In this document: piece after piece, positions 1 through 8,673 of the stretch
Position numbering within the stretch: position 1 is the first letter of the stretch
Layout of the letters: each line of letters opens with the position of its first letter
NCBI RefSeq assembly: GCF_007672725.1
Contig: NZ_VDTC01000004.1
Span: 62,001-126,000 of the forward strand
Direction of reading: 5' to 3'
From: Corynebacterium aurimucosum ATCC 700975
GTDB lineage: Bacteria > Actinomycetota > Actinomycetes > Mycobacteriales > Mycobacteriaceae
DNA: 64,000 nucleotides
Notes under the pieces: model-generated
What the model saw: the letters and a program-made list of their open reading frames with translations, nothing else
What the model was told of the DNA's origin: nothing
Database searches by the model: none
Made by a program: the position numbers and the translations under genes

Positions 1-1188
1 GACATCCTCCAGGAAGCGCTGCCCAACGTCATTGCCGCGCACGTGATGCAGTCCTATGTCGGCGGCTATGGCCAAATGGTGCACCCGGTGGCCGCCTGTG
101 CCACGGCGGCGGTGTCGGTGGAGGAGGGCGTCGACAAGCTGCGCCTGCACAAGGCGGACTTCGTCGTTGCCGGCGGCATCGACGCCCTGTCGATTGAAGG
201 AATCACCGGGTTCGGAGACATGGCGGCCACGGCCGATAGCGCGGAGATGGCGGCGAAGGGGATTGAGCATCGCTTTTTCTCCCGAGCTAACGACCGCCGC
301 CGCGGCGGCTTCGTGGAATCCGAAGGCGGCGGAACCATCCTGCTTGCGCGGGGAACCTTTGCGGCCGAGATGGGGTTGCCGGTGCTTGGCGTGGTGGGAT
401 TTGCCGAGTCCTTTGCCGATGGCGCGCACACCTCCATCCCCGCGCCGGGTATGGGCGCGCTCTCGGCGGCGCGGGGTGGGCAGGACTCCCGCCTGGCCCG
501 CTCGCTGAAGGCCCTCGGCGTGGGCGCGGACGATATCGCGGTGGTGTCGAAGCACGATACGTCCACCAACGCCAACGACCCCAACGAATCTGACCTGCAC
601 GAGCGCATCGCCGCCGCGCTTGGCCGCAGCCCCGGCAACCCGCTGTATGTGGTTTCGCAGAAGAGCCTGACCGGGCACGCCAAGGGCGGTGCCGCCGCCT
701 TCCAGCTCATCGGTCTGACTCAGGCGTTGCGTAGTGGAGTCCTCCCGCCGAACCGTTCGCTTGATTGCGTTGACCCCGTGCTGCGCCGCCACCCGCACCT
801 GGTGTGGCTGCGCCAACCGTTGGACCTGCGCCGCACCCCGCCGAAAGCCGGCTTGGTGACCTCGCTGGGCTTCGGTCACGTATCCGCCCTCATCGCGCTC
901 GTGCACCCGGGTGCGTTTTATGCCGCGCTGGTTCGTGAGTGGGGTGAGGCCGAGGCCGAAGCATGGCGCTCAGCCGCCGCCGAGCGCGAGTGGTGTGGCT
1001 TGCGGCGCCTGGAAAAAGCCATGCGCGGCGGGCCCGCCCTGTACGAGCGGCCGGTGAACCGCAACCTGGGGACGGGCACAGCCGCCGAGGTAGCTGAACG
1101 CGAGGCCGCAGTGCTGCTGAGCGAGTCCGCGCGCTTGCGCGGAGGCACCCTGGATCCGGAGGGAGGAAGCACGGCTCAACGGGGGTAG
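1..1188 (+). CDS. fas: Type I fatty acid synthase, C-terminal ketosynthase end (partial)
   Basis: The reading frame is open from the first base, so the gene starts outside the window and only about 395 C-terminal residues are visible. They form the ketoacyl synthase domain of an actinobacterial type I fatty acid synthase. The nucleophilic Cys sits in VAACATAAV at about visible residue 33. The two catalytic His are in SKHDTSTNANDPNE and KSLTGHAKGG. The enzyme condenses malonyl units with the growing acyl chain and supplies fatty acids for phospholipids and mycolic acid precursors. The pantetheine arm of this megasynthase is installed by AcpS, whose gene lies about 2.9 kb downstream; in related genomes the two are normally close neighbours. 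Whether this is the fasA or fasB paralogue cannot be decided from the fragment. Confidence 0.95.
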   Translation, partial: DILQEALPNVIAAHVMQSYVGGYGQMVHPVAACATAAVSVEEGVDKLRLHKADFVVAGGIDALSIEGITGFGDMAATADSAEMAAKGIEHRFFSRANDRRRGGFVESEGGGTILLARGTFAAEMGLPVLGVVGFAESFADGAHTSIPAPGMGALSAARGGQDSRLARSLKALGVGADDIAVVSKHDTSTNANDPNESDLHERIAAALGRSPGNPLYVVSQKSLTGHAKGGAAAFQLIGLTQALRSGVLPPNRSLDCVDPVLRRHPHLVWLRQPLDLRRTPPKAGLVTSLGFGHVSALIALVHPGAFYAALVREWGEAEAEAWRSAAAEREWCGLRRLEKAMRGGPALYERPVNRNLGTGTAAEVAEREAAVLLSESARLRGGTLDPEGGSTAQRG

Positions 1189-1285
1189 CAAACCGTGGAG
1201 TATCCCCAGCTTGTACCCTCTGGAACGATAAAGAAGCAGGTCAGACGTGTTGGAGAAGTCCCCCAATCTGGGGCACCATGCAAGG

Positions 1286-2281
1286 GTGAAAAATGCTAAG
1301 AAACCACTGCTAGGTCTCATCTCGGTCGCTGCCGCCGCCGTGCTTACAGCATGTTCGGCCACCGGTGGCGCGCCCCGCCCCGACGCTGACGGCGAGCTAG
1401 CCGGTGGCGTCGACACCGAGCGCCTTGTCGTCGCCATGATCTCCCACGGCGCGCCGGGGGATACCTACTGGGACCTCGTGCGCAAGGGCGCGGAGGATGC
1501 CGCCCGCAAGGACAATATCGAGCTGCGCTATTCCTCCGATCCGGAAGCGCCCAACCAGGCAAACCTGGTGCAGTCCGCCATCGACTCCGGCGTGGATGGC
1601 ATCGCCGTGACCATGCCCAACTCTGGTGCGATCGGGCCTGTGGCCAAGAAGGCTTCCGATGCCGGCATCCCGACCGTGGGGCTTAACGCCGGCATGGATG
1701 ATTACCAGAAGTACGGCATGAGCGCCTTCTTCGGCCAAGAGGAAAAAGTCGCCGGCACCAAGGCCGGCGAGCGCCTCAAGGATGAGGGCGCCAAGCACGT
1801 CTTGTGCGTTATCCACGAGCAAGGCAACTCCTCGCAGGAGTCGCGCTGCGCCGGCGTGAAGAAGGGGCTGGACAACGGCAAGGTTGAGCTCCTGTACGTC
1901 AACGGAAAGGATCTGACCGCCGCGCAGTCCACCATTAACGCGAAGCTGAGCCAGGATCCCTCCATCGACTGGGTCATGGCGCTGCAGGCCTCCGTGGCTA
2001 TGCGCTCCGCCGACGCGGTTGCCGACGCCTCCTCCAAGGCCAAGGTCTCCACCTTCGACACCAACGCCGAGCTTGTCGGAGCCATCGCGGATAAGCGGAT
2101 CCAGTGGGCCGTCGACCAGCAGCCCTATATGCAGGGCTACCTCGCCGTCGATTCGCTGTGGTTGGCGCACCGCAACGGATCCACCATGGGCGGCGGCCGC
2201 CCGGTTTATACCGGCCCCTCCTTCGTGGATTCCACCAACGTGGACATCATCTCCGAATCCGCTAAGGAAGGTCTGCGATGA
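1286..2281 (+). CDS. Sugar ABC transporter substrate-binding lipoprotein
   Basis: Periplasmic-binding-protein family (RbsB/FrcB-like) solute receptor of 331 residues. I chose the GTG at 1286 because it gives a classical lipoprotein signal: basic KNAKK, a hydrophobic stretch, then the lipobox LTAC, with Cys as the lipidated residue. An upstream ATG at 1247 would put 13 polar residues before the signal. The body has the usual alternating domains with motifs such as SGVDGIAVTMPNSGAIG and GIPTVGLNAG. It overlaps the permease start by 4 bases, so translation is probably coupled. It should capture a sugar or polyol outside the membrane and deliver it to the two following gene products. The ligand cannot be read from the sequence. 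Confidence 0.9.
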   Translation: MKNAKKPLLGLISVAAAAVLTACSATGGAPRPDADGELAGGVDTERLVVAMISHGAPGDTYWDLVRKGAEDAARKDNIELRYSSDPEAPNQANLVQSAIDSGVDGIAVTMPNSGAIGPVAKKASDAGIPTVGLNAGMDDYQKYGMSAFFGQEEKVAGTKAGERLKDEGAKHVLCVIHEQGNSSQESRCAGVKKGLDNGKVELLYVNGKDLTAAQSTINAKLSQDPSIDWVMALQASVAMRSADAVADASSKAKVSTFDTNAELVGAIADKRIQWAVDQQPYMQGYLAVDSLWLAHRNGSTMGGGRPVYTGPSFVDSTNVDIISESAKEGLR

Positions 2282-3336
2282 GCGAAACCACGACTGCATC
2301 CGACGAGGCGCTATCCAGCCCTTCCGATACCCGTCTGACCCGCCGCAGCGGGTTCGCGCGCCTCATCCGCCGCCCGGAGCTGGCCAGCCTGCTCGGCGCG
2401 GTGGTCATCTTCGTCCTCTTCATGATCGTGGCGCCCGCCTTCCGCTCGGTTGAGGCTTTCTCCACGGTGCTCTACGCCAGCTCCACGCTGGGCATCGTGG
2501 CGTTGGCGGTGGGCCTGCTCATGATTGGTAATGAGTTTGATCTGTCCTCCGGTGTGGCGGTGACGTCCGCGGCGCTCGTGGCCACCATGCTCAACTACAA
2601 CTTCCACCTCAACTCGTGGGTGGGCGTGGGCCTATCCCTGCTGACCGCGCTGGCCATCGGTGCGCTCAACGGCTTCCTCGTGGTGCGCACCAAGATCGAT
2701 TCCTTCCTTATTACGCTGGCGGCTTTCCTCATGCTGCAGGGCCTCAACCTGGCGATTACCAAGCTGGTGACCGGTCAGGTGGCCACCCCGACCATCGCTG
2801 ATATGGAAGGATTCGGCTCCGCCCGCGTCATTTTTGCCGGCACCATCCACATCGGTGGCTTGAGCATCCGCGCTACCGTCATCTGGTGGATCCTCTTCGT
2901 CGCCATTGCGTCGTGGGTGCTGTACAAGACGCGCTGGGGAAACTGGATCTTCGCCGTGGGTGGTGATGATGAAGCCGCCCGCGCCGTCGGCGTTCCCGTG
3001 CGCCGCGTCAAGGTGGCGCTGTTCATGCTCGTCGGCTTCGCGGCGTGGTTCGTGGGCATGCACACCCTCTTTGCCTTCGACTCCATCCAGGCCGGCCAGG
3101 GCATTGGTAACGAGTTCCTCTACATCATCGCCGCGGTCATTGGCGGCTGCTCCATGACCGGCGGGCGCGGTACCGCGGTAGGCACCGCCATCGGCGCGCT
3201 TATCTTCGGCATGACCAACCAGGGCATCGTGTACGCCGGTTGGAACCCCGACTGGTTCAAGTTCTTCCTCGGCGCCATGCTGCTCTTTGCCGTGCTGACG
3301 AACACCTCGGTGGCCAACTTTACGAGGAAGCGATAA
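2278..3336 (+). CDS. Sugar ABC transporter permease (RbsC/FrcC type)
   Basis: Polytopic membrane protein of 352 residues, typical of the branched-chain/ribose permease family. Motifs of the family are visible: LLMIGNEFDLSSGVAV early in the chain, and FAVGGDDEAARAVGVPVRRVK near residue 230, the cytoplasmic coupling region that touches the ATPase. The first 35 residues are polar and cytoplasmic. The start codon overlaps the stop of the binding-protein gene (ATGA). It would form the homodimeric channel of the importer together with the ATPase that begins 2 nt after its stop codon. Confidence 0.92.
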   Translation: MSETTTASDEALSSPSDTRLTRRSGFARLIRRPELASLLGAVVIFVLFMIVAPAFRSVEAFSTVLYASSTLGIVALAVGLLMIGNEFDLSSGVAVTSAALVATMLNYNFHLNSWVGVGLSLLTALAIGALNGFLVVRTKIDSFLITLAAFLMLQGLNLAITKLVTGQVATPTIADMEGFGSARVIFAGTIHIGGLSIRATVIWWILFVAIASWVLYKTRWGNWIFAVGGDDEAARAVGVPVRRVKVALFMLVGFAAWFVGMHTLFAFDSIQAGQGIGNEFLYIIAAVIGGCSMTGGRGTAVGTAIGALIFGMTNQGIVYAGWNPDWFKFFLGAMLLFAVLTNTSVANFTRKR

Positions 3337-3338
3337 CC

Positions 3339-4091
3339 ATGATTGAGCTGCACGATATTTCCCAAACCTTCGGCAACTTCCACGCCCTGCGCGGCATCAA
3401 CCTTTCTGTGAAAGAGGGCGCGGTGACCTGCGTGCTGGGTGATAACGGCGCGGGCAAGTCCACGCTGATCAAGATTCTGGCCGGACTTAACCAGCCCACC
3501 GGTGGCACCATCACCGTCGATGGGGAAGAGGTGAACTTCACCAGCCCTCGCGATTCCCTCGACGCCGGTATCGCCACCGTGTACCAGGATTTGGCGTTGG
3601 TGCCCTCGCTGTCGGTGTGGCGCAACTTTTTCTTGGGACAGGAGCTCACCGGGGCGTTGGGGAGCTTGCGCGAGGAAGAGATGAAGCGCATTACCCACGA
3701 GCAGCTGTCCGAAATGGGCATTGAGCTTGGCGACGTCTCCGTGGAACTCTCCGCGCTCTCCGGCGGTCAGCGCCAGGTGGTGGCGATTGCCCGCGCCATC
3801 TACTTCGGCGCGCGCTACATCATCCTGGACGAGCCCACCGCAGCACTCGGCGTGAAGCAGTCGGGCATGGTGCTGCGCTTTATCGACGCCGCCCGCGAAC
3901 GCGGCATGGGTGTGGTGTTCATTACGCACAATCCGCAGCACGCCTACCTCGTGGGTGATCACTTCATCGTGCTCACCGTGGGGCAGATGTCGCTGGATGC
4001 TCCCAAGGAGGAGGTCACGTTGCCGGAGCTCACCCAGTGGATGGCCGGCGGCGACGAGCTGGAGGAGCTCAAGCAGGAGCTGGCACGCTAA
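3339..4091 (+). CDS. Sugar ABC transporter ATP-binding protein, single domain
   Basis: ATPase of 250 residues with Walker A GDNGAGKST, Q-loop VYQDLAL, signature LSGGQRQ, Walker B YIILDEPT and switch His in FITHNPQH. RbsA, MglA and XylG ATPases are about 500 residues with two fused domains; this is a single domain like FrcA, so two copies would be needed per transporter. The ATG at 3339 lies 2 nt after the permease stop. The last of three genes in the importer operon; acpS follows after 10 nt and may be co-transcribed. Confidence 0.92.
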   Translation: MIELHDISQTFGNFHALRGINLSVKEGAVTCVLGDNGAGKSTLIKILAGLNQPTGGTITVDGEEVNFTSPRDSLDAGIATVYQDLALVPSLSVWRNFFLGQELTGALGSLREEEMKRITHEQLSEMGIELGDVSVELSALSGGQRQVVAIARAIYFGARYIILDEPTAALGVKQSGMVLRFIDAARERGMGVVFITHNPQHAYLVGDHFIVLTVGQMSLDAPKEEVTLPELTQWMAGGDELEELKQELAR

Positions 4092-4101
4092 GCTTGCCCG
4101 C

Positions 4102-4524
4102 ATGACAAAAAGTGGCGTGAGCGTGGGCACCGACCTGGTGCACATCCCGTCCTTTGCCCAGCAGCTGGAGCTTCCCGGCACGCGCTTTGCGCAGGTTTTC
4201 AGCGCCTCCGAATTGCGCGTGGCGCAGGCCCGAGGCCTTAGCGGTGCTGCCCGCGCGCAGCACCTGGCGGGGCGCTGGGCGGCGAAGGAGGCCTTCATCA
4301 AGGCGTGGTCGCAAGCGCTCTACGCGCACCCGCCGGTCATCGCAGAGGAAGCCGTGGACTGGGCGGAGATTGAGGTTCGCCCGGATGCGTGGGGGCGAGT
4401 AGCACTCGAGTTGCGTGGTGAGATTGCCCGCCTCGCGCGGGAGTCCTTGGGGGATTTTTCAACTGCGCTGTCGATTAGCCACGATGGTGATTACGCCACC
4501 GCCATTGTGTACCTTTCGCGCTAA
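4102..4524 (+). CDS. acpS: Holo-[acyl-carrier-protein] synthase
   Basis: Phosphopantetheinyl transferase of 140 residues. It moves the 4'-phosphopantetheine arm of CoA to a serine of the ACP domain of type I FAS. Family motifs are present: GVSVGTDLVHI at the N terminus with the Mg-binding Asp, and WAAKEAFIKAW with the catalytic Glu and Lys. SISHDGDYATAIV is at the C terminus. The start at 4102 places the GTDLV motif at the usual distance. In mycobacteria acpS follows fas directly; here a three-gene sugar importer separates them. Confidence 0.95.
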   Translation: MTKSGVSVGTDLVHIPSFAQQLELPGTRFAQVFSASELRVAQARGLSGAARAQHLAGRWAAKEAFIKAWSQALYAHPPVIAEEAVDWAEIEVRPDAWGRVALELRGEIARLARESLGDFSTALSISHDGDYATAIVYLSR

Positions 4525-4559
4525 ACACGCCTGGTCGCACCTGGCTTCGCTGGGTGTGG

Positions 4560-5198
4560 CTAGGCGCTCGTGGCGATGGCGAAGAGATAGGCGATGAGCA
4601 TGCGCTTAATCTCTTCCACCACGCCATCAAAGCTTTCCTCGGAGCGCATGGTGCTGTAGTTGAGCAGGGAAACCACGGTGTGGACGAGGAAGGCGGCGAT
4701 CTCCACACGGGCATCGGCGTCCATGCCCTGGGCAAGAGGCTCGATGATTTCCGCGATGGGCTTGAGCAGGCTGAGCTCCGTGTCGGCGGCCGTGGCGCGG
4801 GTCGCGGGTGTGGACTGCACGGCATGCCACACCGCTCGGCGCGAGGGGTCGTTGCGCCAAACACGAGCCATGCGGTCGATGAATTCTTCGAGGAAGTCCG
4901 GCCATTGCAGGGCCGGAACGCGCTGGGAAAAGCGCTCAACCTCAGCCAACATCTCCGCGGTGTCTTGGCGGTCGAGCTCGCAGATCAGCACGTACTTGTT
5001 GGCGAAGTACTGGTAGAGCGTGCCAATCGGCACTTCCGCGCGGCGCGAGACTTCGTCGAAAGTAAAGGACTCGAAGCCATAGTCCACGAGCGTCTCCCGC
5101 GCGCAGGACAAGATCCGGTCATACTTGGCCCGGCTGCGCGCCTGCGCTGGGCGACGCCTCGGGACCAGAATCTCCGGTGACTTCGAGCTGGATTCCAC
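4560..5198 (-). CDS. TetR-family transcriptional regulator
   Basis: A 212-residue protein with an N-terminal TetR helix-turn-helix at about residues 20-65 (ILSCARETLVDYGFESFTF then VPIGTLYQYFANKYVL). The C-terminal half is the helical ligand-binding and dimer domain and has no recognisable ligand signature. It starts with GTG only 3 nt after the bcp stop codon, so the two genes are almost certainly co-transcribed. The target is unknown; autoregulation of the bcp operon is the simplest guess. Confidence 0.88.
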   Translation of the reverse strand: MESSSKSPEILVPRRRPAQARSRAKYDRILSCARETLVDYGFESFTFDEVSRRAEVPIGTLYQYFANKYVLICELDRQDTAEMLAEVERFSQRVPALQWPDFLEEFIDRMARVWRNDPSRRAVWHAVQSTPATRATAADTELSLLKPIAEIIEPLAQGMDADARVEIAAFLVHTVVSLLNYSTMRSEESFDGVVEEIKRMLIAYLFAIATSA

Positions 5199-5201
5199 GG
5201 T

Positions 5202-5672
5202 TTAGTTGAGCCCCTTAAGCACGCGGGCGACGTGGCCGGTGGCCTTGACGTTGTACATGGCTTGGCCGATCGTGCCGTCCTCTTCTACAAGGAAGGTAGA
5301 GCGGATAACGCCTTGGACGATCTTGCCGTAGTTCTTCTTCTCGCCGAAAGCGGCATAAGCCGTCATGACTTCCTTGTCGGGGTCAGACAGCAACGGGAAG
5401 TTGAGCTCATGGTCCTCGCGGAACTTTGCCAGTGCCTCGGGCTTGTCAGGGGAGATTCCCACCACGGCGATGTTCATGTCATTGAGCTGCTCCAGGCTGT
5501 CGCGGAAGTCGCAGGCTTCCTTCGTGCAGCCAGGGGTGTTGGCGCGCGGGTAGAAGTAAACCACGACGCGCTGGCCAGCATAGTCACTCAGACTTACGGT
5601 GTTGCCGGCATCATCGCTCAAGGAAAAAGCGGGAGCCTTGTCTCCTACGGACAGTCGTTGTGCTTCAGTCAT
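5202..5672 (-). CDS. bcp: Thioredoxin-dependent peroxiredoxin, Bcp/PrxQ type
   Basis: Peroxiredoxin of 156 residues that reduces hydroperoxides in the cytoplasm with electrons from a thioredoxin-like partner. The peroxidatic Cys is in RANTPGCTKEACDFRD; the second Cys five residues later is the PrxQ-type resolving Cys. The start at 5672 (MTEAQRLSVGDKAPAF) fits the family. A longer in-frame extension to 5774 encodes sequence without family similarity. First gene of a pair with the downstream TetR regulator. The position after fas-acpS is conserved in mycobacteria and corynebacteria. Confidence 0.93.
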   Translation of the reverse strand: MTEAQRLSVGDKAPAFSLSDDAGNTVSLSDYAGQRVVVYFYPRANTPGCTKEACDFRDSLEQLNDMNIAVVGISPDKPEALAKFREDHELNFPLLSDPDKEVMTAYAAFGEKKNYGKIVQGVIRSTFLVEEDGTIGQAMYNVKATGHVARVLKGLN

Positions 5673-5859
5673 GCTGTCTACCTTACCGTGCCCTACGGGG
5701 AGGCTATCTGGCGAATCTACGCCACCGAGGGTGAAACAAACGTTGGCCAACTCTGCAGGGGAGCTGGCGGTCAATGTAGAATGTCGACGTTAGAACCACA
5801 ACGGTTAGAAATACACTAACCGCAACAACACCGAACGAAGCCAAATTCAGGAGATTCAC

Positions 5860-6138
5860 GTGGCACGCAACATTGATGATATCCAGCGCGACATCGAGCG
5901 CACCCGCCGTCAGCTGGCTAGCACCTTGGATGAGCTGGCTGATCGCAGCAAGCCGCAGAACTTCGTCGAGGACGCTAAGGGCGCGGCAACCCAGAAGCTG
6001 CAGGAGCGCAATGTGCAGATGGCGCTCGCCGGCGTTGGTGCAGCCGTCGTAGGCCTTATCGCTTTCTCCGTTTTCCGCTCCAAGCGCCGCAAGTCCGATA
6101 TCAAGGAACTGCAGCGCCTGCTCGCTGAGCGTCGCTAG
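5860..6138 (+). CDS. DUF3618 small membrane-anchored protein
   Basis: A 92-residue protein with a GTG start behind a good ribosome site (caggag). It has an N-terminal amphipathic helix typical of DUF3618 (DDIQRDIERTRRQLASTLDE), one membrane segment near residues 53-70 (ALAGVGAAVVGLIAFSVF) and a basic cytoplasmic tail. Proteins of this kind occur next to bcp in corynebacteria; their function is unknown. It is transcribed divergently from bcp. Confidence 0.85.
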   Translation: MARNIDDIQRDIERTRRQLASTLDELADRSKPQNFVEDAKGAATQKLQERNVQMALAGVGAAVVGLIAFSVFRSKRRKSDIKELQRLLAERR

Positions 6139-6181
6139 AGCCGGTTAGCGCCGTTGGGTGCGACTGCATACCTAGAGGCCC

Positions 6182-6215
6182 TGCCTTGGGAAATACCCCG
6201 GGGTGGGGCATTTTT
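6182..6215 (+). terminator. Probable intrinsic terminator after the DUF3618 gene
   Basis: An imperfect GC-rich hairpin, TGCCTTGGG paired with wobbles to TGGGGCA, is followed by TTTTTG. The stem is weaker than the other terminators in the window. Confidence 0.5.
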
Positions 6216-6260
6216 GTGCTCCGTATGCGTTACTGGAAGCATTGCCTACCCTATGCAGGT

Positions 6261-6279
6261 TTTGGGTAGCCTTACCTGT
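6261..6279 (+). promoter_or_regulatory. DtxR-like operator upstream of the iron ABC importer
   Basis: TTTGGGTAGCCTTACCTGT matches 14 of 19 positions of the DtxR consensus TTAGGTTAGSCTAACCTAA, including the central TAGCCT and ACCT arm. It lies 56 bp upstream of the GTG start of an iron/siderophore-type binding protein. Iron-dependent repression by DtxR is inferred. Confidence 0.65.
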
Positions 6280-6334
6280 CTGTGTAGTATGAACCTCCGA
6301 ACAGACCATAAGACCAAAGTTTGAAGGAGAAATC

Positions 6335-7555
6335 GTGCTTCACGTATCGACGCCTGCAGGCCAGGCATCCCGTCCGCGCGCCGGGCGAGTAGTAGGGGCG
6401 TGCGCCATGGTGGCGGCGCTGGCCAGCGCGCTGGCGGGCTGTGCCTCCGACAATGCCGATGCCGGCAGCGAGCAGGCCACGGGAGCGCAGGGGACTGCCG
6501 CTGTGAGTTTCACAGACCTTGCCGGCCGCCAGGTGGAGCTGGACCACGCGCCGGAACGCGTCATCCTGGGAGAAGGCCGCAGCGTTTTTGCCACCGGCAT
6601 CCTCAACAAGGAAGACCCGCTGGACAAGGTCGTGGCCATCGGATCGGACCTGAAGCAGAATGTGCCCGACTACTACCGCGATCTGGAAAAGACCGCGCCC
6701 AAGGTCAACGAGCTGCCGGAAATCGGTGGCTTCACCAAGGGCGATGTCACTGTGGAGGAGCTCATCAGCCTCGACCCGGACCTCATCGTGCTCTCCAAGG
6801 ATCAGTATGAGGCCTCCCAGACCGCTGGGCTCACCGACAAGCTGGACCAGGCCGGCCTGACCTATGCCGTCACGGACTTCCGCGCCAAGCCCTTGGAGAA
6901 CACCATTCCCACCATGGAAATCTTCGCCGATATCTTCGGCCACGAGGACCGCGCGGAGGAGTTCATCGCGGACTGGCAAAAGAACGTGGACCTGGTGACC
7001 GAGCGTGCCACGAAAGCACAGGACAAGCCCACCACCTTCGTGTGGCGCGCAGCGGGTGTCTCCGACTGCTGCGGCTCGTGGAATGACTCCAACATTTCTG
7101 AGCTGGTCAACGTCGCCGGCGGAAAGAACGTGGCAGACGGCATCATCGAGGGAGAGTCCGGCGCGCTGACCCCGGAGAAGGTCATCGACGCCGATCCCGA
7201 CATGATCATCGCCACCGGCGGCGACTGGTCCGCCAAGGTGGATAACGCAAAGGGCCACACCGGCTTCGCTGCCGCCGGCTATGGCATCAGCGAAAAGGAT
7301 GCCCACGAGAGCGCCGCTTCGCTGGCCGGCGTCCAACCTGGTTTTGAGGACCTCTCTGCCGTCAAGGAGCACAACCTCCACGGCCTGTGGCACCAGTTCT
7401 ACAACTCGCCCTTCAACTACCTGGCACTCCTTCAGATCGCCGCGTGGCTCCACCCAGAGGACTACGCAGACGTCAACGTTCAGCAAGAATGGGCCGAAGC
7501 CCAAGAGAAATACTCGCCCGTACCCGGCGACGGAACCTTCTTCAGCACCAACTAG
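6335..7555 (+). CDS. Iron/siderophore ABC transporter substrate-binding lipoprotein
   Basis: Class III (FepB/BtuF-like) binding protein of 406 residues. A basic N terminus and hydrophobic stretch end in the lipobox LAGC at about residue 35. The mature part has the family opening FTDLAGRQVELDHAPERVIL and the second-lobe motif ELVNVAGGKNVAD. At over 400 residues it is longer than the usual 320-340. The C-terminal stretch NSPFNYLALLQIAAWLHPED is the domain seen in large iron-complex receptors. GTG start behind a ribosome site (gaaggag). It should pass an iron chelate or haem to the permease encoded 2 nt downstream. Ligand not identified. Confidence 0.87.
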   Translation: MLHVSTPAGQASRPRAGRVVGACAMVAALASALAGCASDNADAGSEQATGAQGTAAVSFTDLAGRQVELDHAPERVILGEGRSVFATGILNKEDPLDKVVAIGSDLKQNVPDYYRDLEKTAPKVNELPEIGGFTKGDVTVEELISLDPDLIVLSKDQYEASQTAGLTDKLDQAGLTYAVTDFRAKPLENTIPTMEIFADIFGHEDRAEEFIADWQKNVDLVTERATKAQDKPTTFVWRAAGVSDCCGSWNDSNISELVNVAGGKNVADGIIEGESGALTPEKVIDADPDMIIATGGDWSAKVDNAKGHTGFAAAGYGISEKDAHESAASLAGVQPGFEDLSAVKEHNLHGLWHQFYNSPFNYLALLQIAAWLHPEDYADVNVQQEWAEAQEKYSPVPGDGTFFSTN

Positions 7556-7557
7556 TC

Positions 7558-8673
7558 ATGAGCATTCTCACCTCAACCGCGCGCTCGGCAAGCCCTGAAC
7601 GGACCACGCGCGCAGAAACCGCGGTGCTTCCCGTGGAGGCCCTCGCACGCGAGCACTCCCGCGTGACCCGCCGCCGCATCGCCATCGTCGCTGGGCTTAT
7701 CGGCGTAGCGCTCGCCGCATTCGTTCTTAGTGTGATCGTTGGCGCCATCGACCTCACCCCGGGGCAGGTGCTGCGGGGGATGGTGGATCCGGGAGGCGTC
7801 GACAAGCAAACGCGTACAGTCCTGTGGAGCCTGCGCCTGCCTATGGCCGTCATGGCGCTGCTTATCGGGGCCAGCCTGTCGCTGGCTGGCGCGCAGATGC
7901 AGACCATCCTGGATAATCCGCTGGCGGAGCCCTTTACCCTCGGCATCTCCGCGGCGGCTGCCTTCGGCGGGGCCAGCGCCATCGTGTTGCGTTGGCAGCT
8001 TCTGGCCCAGCCGCAGTTCAACCTCGCGCTCATCGCGTGGCTGTCGGCGGCGCTGGCCACGGCCATCATCGTCGTCGCCGCCGTTATTCGCGGTGCGAAG
8101 TCCGAGACGATGGTGCTGCTCGGCATCGGCCTCGTCTTCTTCTTCCAGGCCATGCTGGCGCTCATTCAATACCGCTCTTCCAGCGAGGCTCTCCAGCAGA
8201 TCGTCTTTTGGTCCATGGGCTCGCTCACCCGCGCCAGCTGGCAGGCCAACGCCGTGCTGGCCGGCGTGCTTGCAGTGGCGTTGCCCATCCTGGGCGCGCT
8301 GTCGTGGCGGCTGACGGCGCTGCGGCTTGGTGACGCCCGCGCCACCGCCCTCGGTATCAACACCTCTCGCCTGCGCGTGATCGTGCTCGTCGTGGTCTCG
8401 CTCGTCGCGGCCACCACCGTGGCTTTCGCCGGCATCATCGGATTTATCGGCCTAGTGGGCCCGCACATCGCGCGCATGTTGGTGGGTGAGGACCAGCGCT
8501 ACTTCGTGCCGGCCTCCATGGCCGCGGGCGCGGCGGTGATGTGCGCCGCCCACGCGCTCAGCCTCCTGATTAAGCCCGGGCTGGCCATTCCCATCGGCAT
8601 CGTCACCTCTCTATTGGGCGTGCCATTCTTCATCGCCATCGTCATGACCCGGAGGAGGGCATTGTGGACGTAG
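7558..8673 (+). CDS. FecCD-family iron ABC permease
   Basis: A 371-residue polytopic membrane protein of the FecCD/BtuC family. It has a polar N-terminal 45 residues, then about nine or ten hydrophobic segments. Family motifs include LWSLRLPMAVMALLIGASL, DNPLAEPFTLGISAAA and the coupling and late-helix region FAGIIGFIGLVGPHIARML. The start at 7558 is 2 nt after the stop of the binding-protein gene, and its 3' end overlaps the ATPase start by 10 bases. Only one permease gene is present, so the channel should be a homodimer. Confidence 0.92.
   Translation: MSILTSTARSASPERTTRAETAVLPVEALAREHSRVTRRRIAIVAGLIGVALAAFVLSVIVGAIDLTPGQVLRGMVDPGGVDKQTRTVLWSLRLPMAVMALLIGASLSLAGAQMQTILDNPLAEPFTLGISAAAAFGGASAIVLRWQLLAQPQFNLALIAWLSAALATAIIVVAAVIRGAKSETMVLLGIGLVFFFQAMLALIQYRSSSEALQQIVFWSMGSLTRASWQANAVLAGVLAVALPILGALSWRLTALRLGDARATALGINTSRLRVIVLVVVSLVAATTVAFAGIIGFIGLVGPHIARMLVGEDQRYFVPASMAAGAAVMCAAHALSLLIKPGLAIPIGIVTSLLGVPFFIAIVMTRRRALWT

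Noticed and set aside
66..710. Long minus-strand frame within the fatty acid synthase end
   Set aside because: Shadow of the GC-rich coding strand; no ribosome site or family motif, and the plus-strand frame has clear ketosynthase motifs.
5673..5774. N-terminal extension of bcp
   Set aside because: In frame, but outside the peroxiredoxin family; the ATG at 5672 fits the known N terminus.
6272..7504. 410-residue minus-strand frame across the iron-binding protein gene
   Set aside because: The plus-strand protein has a lipobox, family motifs and an operon context; the antisense frame has none.
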